Shown here one piece after another: positions 1 through 6,949 of a DNA stretch of 8,358 nt (the stretch's first letter is position 1; every line of letters starts with the position of its first letter). Under the pieces are notes generated by a model that saw only the letters and a program-made list of their open reading frames with translations, made no database searches and had not been told where the DNA came from. A program made the translations under genes and the position numbers. Source of the DNA: an uncultured Verrucomicrobiota bacterium (GTDB taxonomy: Bacteria; Verrucomicrobiota; Verrucomicrobiia; Limisphaerales; SXTU01); contig CAIPBN010000941.1 of NCBI GenBank assembly GCA_903863315.1, forward strand, positions 1-8,358, read 5' to 3'.

Positions 1-312
1 GGGCGTCATGATTTGCAACCATTGCATCAGGCAGCAGGCGAGCAGGATTGGCGGCTCTCCGGGGCGCCAGAGTAAGCTTACTAGGAGTGGAACCGCCAAG
101 ATACCAATGAAAGTTAGCGATGGATTCTCGGAGGGAAGTCCCAATAAGGACAGCCCCACAAATACTGGCCATAGCCAGACGGGCAGGACCGCACCGCTGA
201 GTGAATGCGCGCTTCGTGTTCCCATCCCTGATGTTGTCACACTGGCTACAGAGGCTGGCTGACTAGGAACCACAGCTTCCTTCCCCATCGTCACACTGTC
301 ATACGGCTGCAT
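1..312 (-). CDS. Polytopic membrane protein, N-terminal part only (3' end off the left edge)
   Basis: An uninterrupted minus-strand frame of 104 codons runs from an ATG at 312 to the window edge without a stop. The first 40 or so residues are polar and rich in Ser, Thr and Val. Three hydrophobic stretches follow: about residues 41-59 (AVLPVWLWPVFVGLSLLGL), 66-82 (LTFIGILAVPLLVSLLW) and 88-104 (starting PILLACCLMQWLQ), with the polar link RPGEPP before the third. This is the pattern of a multi-pass inner-membrane protein. It starts 8 bases after the upstream glycosyltransferase stop, so it is probably the next gene of the operon. Later ATGs at 288 and 225 are alternative starts, and none has a clear ribosome binding site. 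In such clusters a multi-pass protein is often the O-antigen/EPS polymerase, ligase or flippase, but no diagnostic motif is visible, so the function is unassigned. Its GC content is lower than that of genes further right. Confidence 0.72.
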   Translation of the reverse strand, partial: MQPYDSVTMGKEAVVPSQPASVASVTTSGMGTRSAHSLSGAVLPVWLWPVFVGLSLLGLPSENPSLTFIGILAVPLLVSLLWRPGEPPILLACCLMQWLQIMTP

Positions 313-320
313 GGTTAGCT

Positions 321-1463
321 TTAGATCGAAGCTTGGGAAACTTCTTCTCCAGCGCTCAAAACACGTAAAAAGTCGGCGACGAACCGCTCGCGGCTGAAAT
401 GCTCCTGCGCTCGCTTACGGGCCGCCGCGCCCATCTTCTCCCGCAGGTCGGCGCTGCGCAGCAGTTCCCCCAGCCGTTGGGCCAGTTCCTGAGGTCGCTC
501 TGCCTCGACCAGATAGCCGGCCATGCCGTCTTCAATGATCTCCGGCAACCCCCCGCGCCGGGTCGCGACGACCGGAAGTCCGAAGAACGCCGCCTCAATC
601 GCCGTGGTCGGCAAGGGATCCGCCGACCGACTCGGCACCACGCAGATGTCCATCATTGGATAGATTTTAGCCCGGTCACGGACAAAGCCGCGCCATACAA
701 GGCGCGGGGCGATCCCCAAGTCCGCTGCCCGTCGCTTCAAGTGACCGGCAAACTCCCGGTCGTCTGGGCCGAAGATGTGCAACCTAGCCTCCGGATACTG
801 CGCCGCTATGAGCGCAAACGCCTCCACCAAATCCTCGTGCCCCTTCCAAGCGCCTATCTGGCCGACGATGCCAATGTTGACTTCGCTTCCTCGCGCGGGG
901 CGCGCGGGCAACCCCGCCGACGGGTCACTCAGGCCGTTGTGGATGACCTGGATTTTGGCTGCGGGGATTCCGATCCGGCGCAAGGACTCTGCCACCGCTT
1001 CTGAGACCCCGATGAAGCAGCGCAGGCGCTTAGCCAGCCAGCCGAACACCCGGACATACTGCGGCTTGTCAGGCACCACCTCGTGCAGCCAGAGCAGATC
1101 ACGCTCGGGCCGCAACCAAGGCCGCAGCAACAGCAAGTGATGCCAGTTGGTATGAATGATATGCCGGGGATTTTCCTCATGCAGAAACCGCCGGTAGTCC
1201 CGCACCAACCCGGGCCAGTGGCACAACTGATCGGCGGTCATCCGCAGACAATCCAAGCTCAAGGTGGCAGAGATGAAGCCCAGCCGCATGCGGCGAAACG
1301 GGAAACCCAGCGCCTCCAGCCGCACACTAAAATCCCCGTCGCCCCACAGGCTAGTGACATAGTTTACCGAACGGCCTCGCGAGCGCAGCCCTTCGCCTAG
1401 TTCCAGCGCCATGATCTCCTTACCGGAGACGATGCCTGCACCGCACACAATGGCAGTTTGCAT
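321..1463 (-). CDS. GT4-family glycosyltransferase (GT-B fold), 380 aa
   Basis: Probable retaining glycosyltransferase that transfers a sugar from a nucleotide donor to a lipid-linked glycan at the cytoplasmic membrane face. The N-terminal domain opens MQTAIVCGAGIVSGKE, a glycine-rich loop typical of GT4 acceptor domains. The C-terminal donor domain shows IHNG (174-177), GQIGAWKGHEDLVEAF (201-216), and a donor-site segment at 282-290, DPLPTTAIE, followed by GLPVVATRRGGLPEII. That segment is the EX7E motif with Asp in place of the first Glu, a variant I recall from other GT4 enzymes. Length is normal. I chose the ATG at 1463, which leaves a 5-base gap after the methyltransferase stop. An in-frame GTG at 1493 would add 10 residues (MPGPIPRVTL) and overlap the methyltransferase by 25 bases; neither start has a good Shine-Dalgarno. 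The stop is TAA at 321-323. Donor and acceptor cannot be told from sequence. Confidence 0.9.
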   Translation of the reverse strand: MQTAIVCGAGIVSGKEIMALELGEGLRSRGRSVNYVTSLWGDGDFSVRLEALGFPFRRMRLGFISATLSLDCLRMTADQLCHWPGLVRDYRRFLHEENPRHIIHTNWHHLLLLRPWLRPERDLLWLHEVVPDKPQYVRVFGWLAKRLRCFIGVSEAVAESLRRIGIPAAKIQVIHNGLSDPSAGLPARPARGSEVNIGIVGQIGAWKGHEDLVEAFALIAAQYPEARLHIFGPDDREFAGHLKRRAADLGIAPRLVWRGFVRDRAKIYPMMDICVVPSRSADPLPTTAIEAAFFGLPVVATRRGGLPEIIEDGMAGYLVEAERPQELAQRLGELLRSADLREKMGAAARKRAQEHFSRERFVADFLRVLSAGEEVSQASI

Positions 1464-1468
1464 CAAGG

Positions 1469-2245
1469 TCACACGGGGGATTGGACCGGGCACTTGTGCC
1501 CAAAGAACGAGCAGTGCCGGCCAAACGGGAAGGCCAACCGCCTCGCCACTGGATGCTTAAACTGGTCGGTGCAAAGCTTCGCTGGGTTCACCCGTGGCAG
1601 CAGCAGCCACTGGTGGTGACTGCTCTCCATCTTTGCCACCACCAACCCCGCCGCCTGCAGATAACTGTGCACCATCCAGAACAGGAAAAAATTCTCCCGC
1701 GGTTGCACCCCGGACCCGGAGTTGAACGGCACGCGCCGCAGCCAGCTCATCAGCCAGCCCAGCAGCATGCCGTTGAGGTAGTTTTCCGTGGTAAGCAGGA
1801 AGCGTCCACCTGGCTTAAGCACGCGGGCGAACTCGCGGGCCATCACCGGCGGATGCGGCACATGCTCCATGCACTCACAACTGATCACCACGTCAAAGGT
1901 GCCGTCGGCAAACTGGAGGGCCTCGGCATCCCCTTGCACAAACTCCACGTTGACTTGTTGCGCGGCGGCGGACTCTTTCGCAATCGCGATGGCCGCGCCT
2001 GAAAAATCTAACGCCACGATGCTGAACTGGGGCGCGTTCTTCGCGAGCCAGATGGCAAAGCCCCCGCGTCCACAGCCCACTTCCAGCAATCGCCCGCCGG
2101 GATAGTTTCGTAACTCCCGCCACACGGATTCATACCACGGATGGTTCAGGGGGGACTCACTGCAGTCCGCGCTGCGCATGTGCTCGTGCCACTTGTCGTA
2201 GTCCTCGCGAATGGATTCCGGCTGGTTCGATGTATTCGTTTGCAT
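1469..2245 (-). CDS. Class I SAM-dependent methyltransferase, 258 aa
   Basis: Predicted cytoplasmic methyltransferase of the Methyltransf_11/25 type with a Rossmann-like fold. Visible motifs are the SAM-binding motif I LLEVGCGRGG (53-62), the acidic end of strand 2 in VALDFSG (Asp80), QGDAEAL (104-110), the strand-4 region FDVVISCECMEHVPHP (117-132) and the post-motif LKPGGRFLLTTENY (143-156). The N-terminal 45 residues and the C-terminal third (from about 157, rich in Trp, Phe and His) are variable and probably form the acceptor pocket. Placed between two glycosyltransferase genes, with 8 bases to the upstream gene and 5 to the downstream one, it most likely methylates a sugar hydroxyl or carboxyl group of the polysaccharide or its precursor. 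Small-molecule or lipid methylation is possible because this fold does not reveal the substrate. The start is ATG at 2245, with no evident ribosome binding site. Confidence 0.88.
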   Translation of the reverse strand: MQTNTSNQPESIREDYDKWHEHMRSADCSESPLNHPWYESVWRELRNYPGGRLLEVGCGRGGFAIWLAKNAPQFSIVALDFSGAAIAIAKESAAAQQVNVEFVQGDAEALQFADGTFDVVISCECMEHVPHPPVMAREFARVLKPGGRFLLTTENYLNGMLLGWLMSWLRRVPFNSGSGVQPRENFFLFWMVHSYLQAAGLVVAKMESSHHQWLLLPRVNPAKLCTDQFKHPVARRLAFPFGRHCSFFGHKCPVQSPV

Positions 2246-2253
2246 GGGATTCG

Positions 2254-3465
2254 TCAGTCAAGCGTGGACTTGCGCTGCCAGGCTTCAGTCGCGGCTTGCA
2301 CGCTGCTTTCAAAGGTGAAGCTCGCCAAAGCTCCCGGCGCGACGCGTGGTCGTTCCACCGGTTGCGCCAACCGCTTCAGCCGGTCAACCAAAACCTCCGT
2401 ATCGCCACAGGGAAAAATCTGGTTCGGTGGGATAACGCCGAGGTCCTCCGCGCAGCCGCAGTGGTCACTGATCACGCACGGCAGGCCGCTGGCCATTGCC
2501 TCGTTGGCCACTAGGCCCCATGTCTCGCCAAAGTCACTCGGCAACACCAGACAATCCGCCGCCACGTAGGCCCGGGAGATTTCCGTCTGGTTCAGGAAGC
2601 CGGCGAAGGAGGCGGGAGGGAGGGCAGAGCTGAAAGTTGAAGGTTGAAAGTTAGGACGCTCGGCGTCGCTGACCACTTGGCACGCCTGCCGCAACTCGCC
2701 ACCCAGCTCCCCTGCCCCAACGAAAAGTAGATGCACCTTGCGGCCTGCCTGCATCAGCCGGGCGGCAGCGGCGACCAGGTCCAGCGGGCGCTTCTTGGGA
2801 ATAAACTTGCCGCAAAACATGACGCAGAACGCATCCTCCGCGATACTCCACTGCTTCCTGATCTTCGCTCTCTCCTTTCTGGCTTCAGTGGCTTGCTGGG
2901 CAAACCGGTCGTTGTCCACCGCGTAGGGCGCAGGGTGCAAACGGGACTCAACCACCCCGAACTTCTGGTAGAACCGCCGGTTGGCCGCGCCGATGCACAG
3001 AAAGCGGTCCACGCGCCGGAAGAACTGGCCGAGGAGAAGGTGTTTGATGGGCCGCTTCCACCACGCCACCGGGGCGAGGTCGTTGCTCTCGCCGCGCAAC
3101 CATACCTCGCAGCCCGCCCGCTTCGCCGCCCACACGGCCTGCCAGTAGGCCTGCACCTGCCAACCTTGGACCCACACAGCCTTGGCTCCCGCCTGCCGCA
3201 GCAGCGGCTCCAGCGGCTCAGTCACCCGGCACTGACGGAAGCTCGTGGGCGTGGCACCGGGTGCGACCGGCAGCAAGCGATGCGGATAGCCGCCAAGCAT
3301 GTCCAAGTCCCACGCAAAGGCCTTGCCAAACTCCGCGTCGTGGCTCGTCTGCACAGCGTGGTGCGTGAGATACCACACCTCGAAAGGCACGCGCCCGTCC
3401 TTGGCCAGCGCCTGCCAGAGCGGCACTTGATACTGGATCGGGTGGGTGGTGAGGATGATCAGCAT
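2254..3465 (-). CDS. GT4-family glycosyltransferase with a repeat-encoded insert, 403 aa
   Basis: Predicted retaining GT-B glycosyltransferase. The N-terminal domain opens LIILTTHPIQYQVPLWQAL (2-20), with the HPIQYQ signature of a common GT4 subgroup. The donor domain contains APYAVD (179-184), VMFCGKFIPKKRPLDLVAA (215-233), LLFVGAGEL (246-254) and an intact EX7E motif, Glu314 to Glu322, in ETWGLVANEAMASGLPCV. Between SDAER and AGFLNQTEISRAY lies a low-complexity stretch, about residues 271-286 (PNFQPSTFSSALPPAS). Part of it is encoded by three 7-base repeats, so it looks like an inserted surface loop that kept the frame. It does not touch the catalytic motifs, so the enzyme is probably active. 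The start is ATG at 3465, 16 bases after the SDR stop, with no clear Shine-Dalgarno. It lies 8 bases before the methyltransferase. Donor sugar and acceptor are unknown. Confidence 0.9.
   Translation of the reverse strand: MLIILTTHPIQYQVPLWQALAKDGRVPFEVWYLTHHAVQTSHDAEFGKAFAWDLDMLGGYPHRLLPVAPGATPTSFRQCRVTEPLEPLLRQAGAKAVWVQGWQVQAYWQAVWAAKRAGCEVWLRGESNDLAPVAWWKRPIKHLLLGQFFRRVDRFLCIGAANRRFYQKFGVVESRLHPAPYAVDNDRFAQQATEARKERAKIRKQWSIAEDAFCVMFCGKFIPKKRPLDLVAAAARLMQAGRKVHLLFVGAGELGGELRQACQVVSDAERPNFQPSTFSSALPPASFAGFLNQTEISRAYVAADCLVLPSDFGETWGLVANEAMASGLPCVISDHCGCAEDLGVIPPNQIFPCGDTEVLVDRLKRLAQPVERPRVAPGALASFTFESSVQAATEAWQRKSTLD
2632..2652 (-). repeat. Three tandem 7-base repeats inside a glycosyltransferase gene
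   Basis: On the plus strand the units read GAAAGTT, GAAGGTT, GAAAGTT, with one mismatch in the middle unit. They encode part of the NFQPSTF segment of the GT4 enzyme. The three units total 21 bases and keep the frame, but gain or loss of one unit would shift it. The array could be a slippage-prone tract or a fragment of a dispersed low-complexity repeat. Confidence 0.75.
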
Positions 3466-3481
3466 GCGAGCGGACTGCGGC

Positions 3482-4426
3482 TCACCCCTTCGCGTCGAAA
3501 TTGAACCGGCACTTCAAAATCTTTTGGATGCCGACGCGCAAGGGCGTCAGTTCCCGGCCCAGAATCGCCCGCATCTTGGAAATGTCCGGCTGCCGTCGCG
3601 TCATGTCGCCTTCCGGGAGCGCCGGCAGGTGGACGATGGCCGATTTGGACCGGGTGATCTCCTTCACCAGCCGCGCCACCTCGAGGATGGGATACTCGAG
3701 GTCGCTGCCCAGATTGATGACCGTGTTCCGGCAGAGCTCTTCGTTCAGAATCTTCTCCGTCACCTCGATGTTGTCGCCGATGTAGCAGAAGGTCCGGGTC
3801 TGGCGGCCGTCCCCGAAGAGCGTGAGGTCGCTGCCACTCAGCGCCGCCTCGATGAACTTCAGGATGACGAAGTCGCTGCTCTGGCCGGGGCCGTAGGTGT
3901 TGAACAGGCGGAACACGGTGTAGTTCAGCCCGAATTCCTGCTGAAAAGTCCGGCAGAACGCCTCGCCCACGTTCTTCACAATGGCATACGGAAGCCGCGA
4001 GTTCAGCGGCGTGGTGACCTCGTGCTGCGGGAACTCGACCGGCTCGCCATACACCTCGGAGGAGGAGGAGTAGAACACGCGCTGGACGCCGGTATCGCGA
4101 GCTAGGCACAGCACATTTTTGATGCCCTCGATGTCTTCGAGGACGCGCATGGGGTTTTGCAACGTCCGTTGCACACCCACCAGCGCCGCGTAATGGAACA
4201 CGTAGTCGAACTTCCCGGCGGTCATCACCGGCGCAAGTTCGCTGTAGTTGTTCACGTCCGCTTGGATGAACTCGTAACGGCCCGGCTCCCGGCTGGGCAG
4301 TTTGGCGAGCGAACTTGTGACCAAACTGTCCACGATGCACACGGAGTTGCCGGGATCCTTGATCAAGGCCCGGACCAAGGCCCCGCCCACGTTCCCCGCG
4401 CCGCCGGTTACCAAGATTCTTTTCAC
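3482..4426 (-). CDS. Extended-SDR NAD-dependent nucleotide-sugar epimerase/dehydratase, 314 aa
   Basis: Predicted cytoplasmic enzyme acting on a sugar nucleotide, supplying a donor for the glycosyltransferases around it. The N-terminal Rossmann motif is TGGAGNVGG (7-15), with Asn-Val where Phe-Ile is usual. Asp33 in IVDSL ends strand 2 and fits NAD(H) preference. Asp57 lies in QADVNN. The catalytic set is Ser121/Ser122 in YSSSSEVYG, Tyr147 and Lys151 in PYAIVK. The RLFNTYGPGQ region (173-182) and RTFCYIGDNI (211-220) are typical of UDP-glucuronate decarboxylase, UDP-glucose 4-epimerase and dTDP-glucose 4,6-dehydratase relatives, as is the tail RRQPDISKMRAILG (277-290). Which reaction it performs cannot be settled by eye. 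Length is normal. The start is GTG at 4426, chosen because the Rossmann motif follows at once. It lies 36 bases after the tandem glycosyltransferase, the widest gap in the window, and lacks a clear Shine-Dalgarno. Confidence 0.9.
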   Translation of the reverse strand: MKRILVTGGAGNVGGALVRALIKDPGNSVCIVDSLVTSSLAKLPSREPGRYEFIQADVNNYSELAPVMTAGKFDYVFHYAALVGVQRTLQNPMRVLEDIEGIKNVLCLARDTGVQRVFYSSSSEVYGEPVEFPQHEVTTPLNSRLPYAIVKNVGEAFCRTFQQEFGLNYTVFRLFNTYGPGQSSDFVILKFIEAALSGSDLTLFGDGRQTRTFCYIGDNIEVTEKILNEELCRNTVINLGSDLEYPILEVARLVKEITRSKSAIVHLPALPEGDMTRRQPDISKMRAILGRELTPLRVGIQKILKCRFNFDAKG

Positions 4427-4462
4427 AGTCTGGGGCCTACCGCTTAGGCAAGGTGGCGAGCC

Positions 4463-6949
4463 TCACGGTAACTCGTCCAGCAACTGCGCCCAGCGGTCGC
4501 CATAGACCCTCCAGCTCAACTGCTCGCGCTGGGCGAGCACGGCCTGCCGCAGCGCCTCCAGGAGGCTGGGGTCGCGGGCGATCCTTTCCATGCAGTGGGC
4601 CGTGGCCGGGGCATCTCCCGCCGGAACCAGATACCCATTCTTGCCATCCTGCACCAAGTCCCCCGCGCCGGCTTCATGGGTGGCGATCACGGGCAACCCC
4701 GAGGCCAGCGCCTCGACCTGCACTTGCGCCAACCCTTCAAAGAAGCTCGGGAACACGAACACATCCGCCTGGCGCATCAAGGCCGCCACCTCCGTCCGGC
4801 TCTTCGGGCCCAGCAGCTTGACCGAGGGGGACAGCGCGGCGCGTTCTCCCTCCGGCATCGCACCGGGGCCGACGAGCCACAGTTCGGCAGGGAGTGCCGG
4901 CAGACTCCGCCACGCCTCCAGTAAGACCGGCAGCCCCTTGCGAGCCGACAACGAACCGACGAACAGAAACACTAGGGTCCCGGGCGGGCGAGGCGGGGTG
5001 GCGGGGTGGAACAAATTCAGGTCGGTGCCGAAGGGGATGATCCGGATCTTCGCCGCCGCCACACCCTCCGCCAGCAGGGTTTCCCGCACAAAACCGCTGG
5101 GCACGACGATCACATCCGCCAGCGCATGCTCCTCGCGTTCCTCCGCGAGGTGGGCCGTGGCCTTGCGGGGGACGGAAAGACTCCAGTCGGGATAGCGCTC
5201 CCGGAGCCCCGCGAACACCCGCTCCTTCACCGCCGGGTGGCCGATGCTCTGGTCGAGGATGAAGCGCTTGCCCGAGGCCTTGGCCCGCCGCACGAGAATC
5301 CAGGAGGAAGTGTCGAAGCCCACCACGATGTCAGCCGCCCGGAGTGCCGACTCCGGCAGGAGCCGCTGAAACCGCGCATTGCGCCAGTGCAAGACCCGTT
5401 CCCCGTCCCCGCCCCCCCAGCGGAGGCGCGTCGCGGCGATTAACTCGCCCACCGGGTAGGACTCGAGTCGCTCGGAAGGAACGTCCTCCACCCGGCGATT
5501 GCGCGTGGCCTGCCGCAGGCCCCTCGGCAAACCCTGCCAGCAGCGGTCCCAAAAACTGCCGCGCGTCATCGCCAATCCGGTGTGAAATCCCGCCAGCCGA
5601 CTCCGCCGCTGAAGCTCCGCCGCCAAATAGTGCGAGTATTGCGTTCCAGGATGCGCCACCAAGACGTCCGCCCGCCAAACCCTCCGGGCAGGCGGGCGCC
5701 CTGCGGAGGAGGCCGTGCTAGGTGCCTCCGCCGATCCGCGCTGGACCGCCTCCGCCAAGATCGGCAGCCAGTTGCGGCCATACACCTGCCAGTTGAATCG
5801 CTCGGCGATGGCGCGCGCGCGCAAGCCCACCGCCCGCATCTCACCCGGCTGCGTCAGACAGTGGTCCATGGCCTGCCGCAACCGCTCCTCATCGCCGATG
5901 GGGACGATCCATCCGCCTTCGCCCGGGGATGGTATCAAGTCCGGGCCCGCCGTCGCCGCCGTGGTGATGACCGGTAGCCCACAGGCCATCGCCTGGAGGA
6001 TGACCAGGCCAAAACCCTCGAAGTAACTCGGGAAAACCAGCACATCACACTGTTGAAGGATCCCGGCCACCTGCACCCCGGGCACTTCACCCCAGACGCG
6101 CAGGCCGGGCAGTTCCGGCACCAACTTTCGCACCGCCGGGGCGATGGGGCCGACCACCCATAACTCCGCGCCCGCCGGCTGGAGCCGCCGCCACGCCTCC
6201 AGCAACAGCGGCACGCCCTTGCGCCCGGAGACTGAGCCGACAAAGACAAAGCGGAACGGGCGATTGCCTCGCTCCCCAGCCACCCTGTAACGCGCACAGT
6301 CCACCCCGTGCGGAAGCACGCGGATTTTGTCCGCCACCACGCCGTGGTCCACCAGGGTCTGCCGCGTGAAGCGACTGGAGCCAACGATCAAGGTGGTGTC
6401 GTCGTGCTCGATCTGCTCGGCCTCCCGCACGCAGGGCAGCCGGCGTTCCCAAGTCGGCTCCCACGCTGGGAACTGCGCGGTGAGCTGCTCCGCGATCTTC
6501 GCCATGGCGTCCGGGTGGCCGATGCTCTGCACCATGATGAGCGGCTTGCCCAAGGCCCGGCAGCGTTGGGTGAGAATCCAACTCGACGTGTCGAAGCCGA
6601 TCACCACGTCCGCCTCCCGCAGCGCGCGCTCAGGGACGGCGCGCTGAAAGCGCTCGTTGCGCCAGTGGAGCACTCCCTGCCCTTCGCCACCCGCCAGCCG
6701 CAACCGGACTTGCGAGGCCAGTTCCAAGCCCGGCTGGAGATGCACGAACTGCGCCGGCACCCCGCTCGCCATGCGGTTGGAAACCGGCGTGCGCAGCCCC
6801 GCTGGGAGCAGCCCGAGCGTCCGCTCCCAGCCGCCGCCCGCGCCGGCGGCGAAGCCCGTATGCAGCCCCGCGAGCGCGTCGAGGCGGTGCAGCTCCGTGG
6901 CCAGCCGGAAGGCGTGCTGCGTGCCGGGATGGACGACGAGGGCTTTCAT
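4463..6949 (-). CDS. Tandem fusion of two homologous GT4 glycosyltransferases, 828 aa
   Basis: One open frame encodes two complete GT-B glycosyltransferases of the same subfamily: residues 1-402 and 427-828, joined by a Gly/Ala/Ser/Pro/Arg-rich linker (403-426). Matching landmarks are HPGTQ (7-11 and 433-437), LAGLHTG/LAGFHTG (26-32 and 452-458), HWRN (95-98 and 521-524), GFDTSSWIL (118-126 and 544-552), QSIGHP (141-146 and 567-572) and VGS.S.RKG (237-245 and 664-672). The offset is a constant 426 through the first 146 residues, and 38 of 55 residues match between 92-146 and 518-572. The donor motif EX7E is intact in the second half (Glu738/Glu746) but reads Glu311/Gln319 in the first. A typical GT4 enzyme is about half this length. 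The protein may add two similar sugars in succession, or one half may be structural. The start ATG overlaps the acetyltransferase stop as ATGA, which suggests translational coupling. Confidence 0.93.
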   Translation of the reverse strand: MKALVVHPGTQHAFRLATELHRLDALAGLHTGFAAGAGGGWERTLGLLPAGLRTPVSNRMASGVPAQFVHLQPGLELASQVRLRLAGGEGQGVLHWRNERFQRAVPERALREADVVIGFDTSSWILTQRCRALGKPLIMVQSIGHPDAMAKIAEQLTAQFPAWEPTWERRLPCVREAEQIEHDDTTLIVGSSRFTRQTLVDHGVVADKIRVLPHGVDCARYRVAGERGNRPFRFVFVGSVSGRKGVPLLLEAWRRLQPAGAELWVVGPIAPAVRKLVPELPGLRVWGEVPGVQVAGILQQCDVLVFPSYFEGFGLVILQAMACGLPVITTAATAGPDLIPSPGEGGWIVPIGDEERLRQAMDHCLTQPGEMRAVGLRARAIAERFNWQVYGRNWLPILAEAVQRGSAEAPSTASSAGRPPARRVWRADVLVAHPGTQYSHYLAAELQRRSRLAGFHTGLAMTRGSFWDRCWQGLPRGLRQATRNRRVEDVPSERLESYPVGELIAATRLRWGGGDGERVLHWRNARFQRLLPESALRAADIVVGFDTSSWILVRRAKASGKRFILDQSIGHPAVKERVFAGLRERYPDWSLSVPRKATAHLAEEREEHALADVIVVPSGFVRETLLAEGVAAAKIRIIPFGTDLNLFHPATPPRPPGTLVFLFVGSLSARKGLPVLLEAWRSLPALPAELWLVGPGAMPEGERAALSPSVKLLGPKSRTEVAALMRQADVFVFPSFFEGLAQVQVEALASGLPVIATHEAGAGDLVQDGKNGYLVPAGDAPATAHCMERIARDPSLLEALRQAVLAQREQLSWRVYGDRWAQLLDELP
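5669..5698. repeat. Palindromic (REP-like) sequence in the linker of the GT4-GT4 fusion
   Basis: A perfect 8-base inverted repeat, CGCCCGCC at 5669-5676 and GGCGGGCG at 5691-5698, is separated by 14 bases. It overlaps a second imperfect inverted repeat, CCTCCG..CAGG at 5681-5692 pairing with CCTGCGGAGG at 5700-5709 with a two-base bulge, so two competing hairpins are possible. Both lie in the codons for the interdomain linker (about 5672-5743) and its boundary with the second domain. This may be a dispersed palindromic element, but chance in GC-rich DNA cannot be excluded. Confidence 0.5.

Noticed and set aside
71..82. Perfect 12-base palindrome AGTAAGCTTACT
   Set aside because: It lies within the membrane-protein coding frame, has no loop and no second copy that I saw. 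A single 12-base palindrome is weak evidence for a site.
8..262. Plus-strand 84-codon frame at the left end
   Set aside because: It is antisense to the membrane-protein frame, has a polar composition without any recognisable motif, and is isolated on the opposite strand.
1464..1493. Ten-residue N-terminal extension of the GT4 gene from a GTG at 1493
   Set aside because: It would overlap the methyltransferase by 25 bases and lacks a ribosome binding site. The ATG at 1463 directly precedes the conserved first strand.
2731..3504. Plus-strand frame of 257 codons
   Set aside because: It is antisense to the GT4 gene with clear catalytic motifs. Composition is typical of a shadow frame and no family is recognised.
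4057..4070. GGA trinucleotide run in the SDR gene
   Set aside because: It encodes the four-serine YSSSSEVYG motif that is normal around the catalytic Ser of this family, so it needs no separate explanation.
3459..4340. Minus-strand frame of 293 codons overlapping the SDR gene
   Set aside because: It is a shifted frame of the SDR gene, whose own frame carries the Rossmann motif and the Tyr/Lys catalytic pair. The shifted product is Arg- and Gly-rich without motifs.
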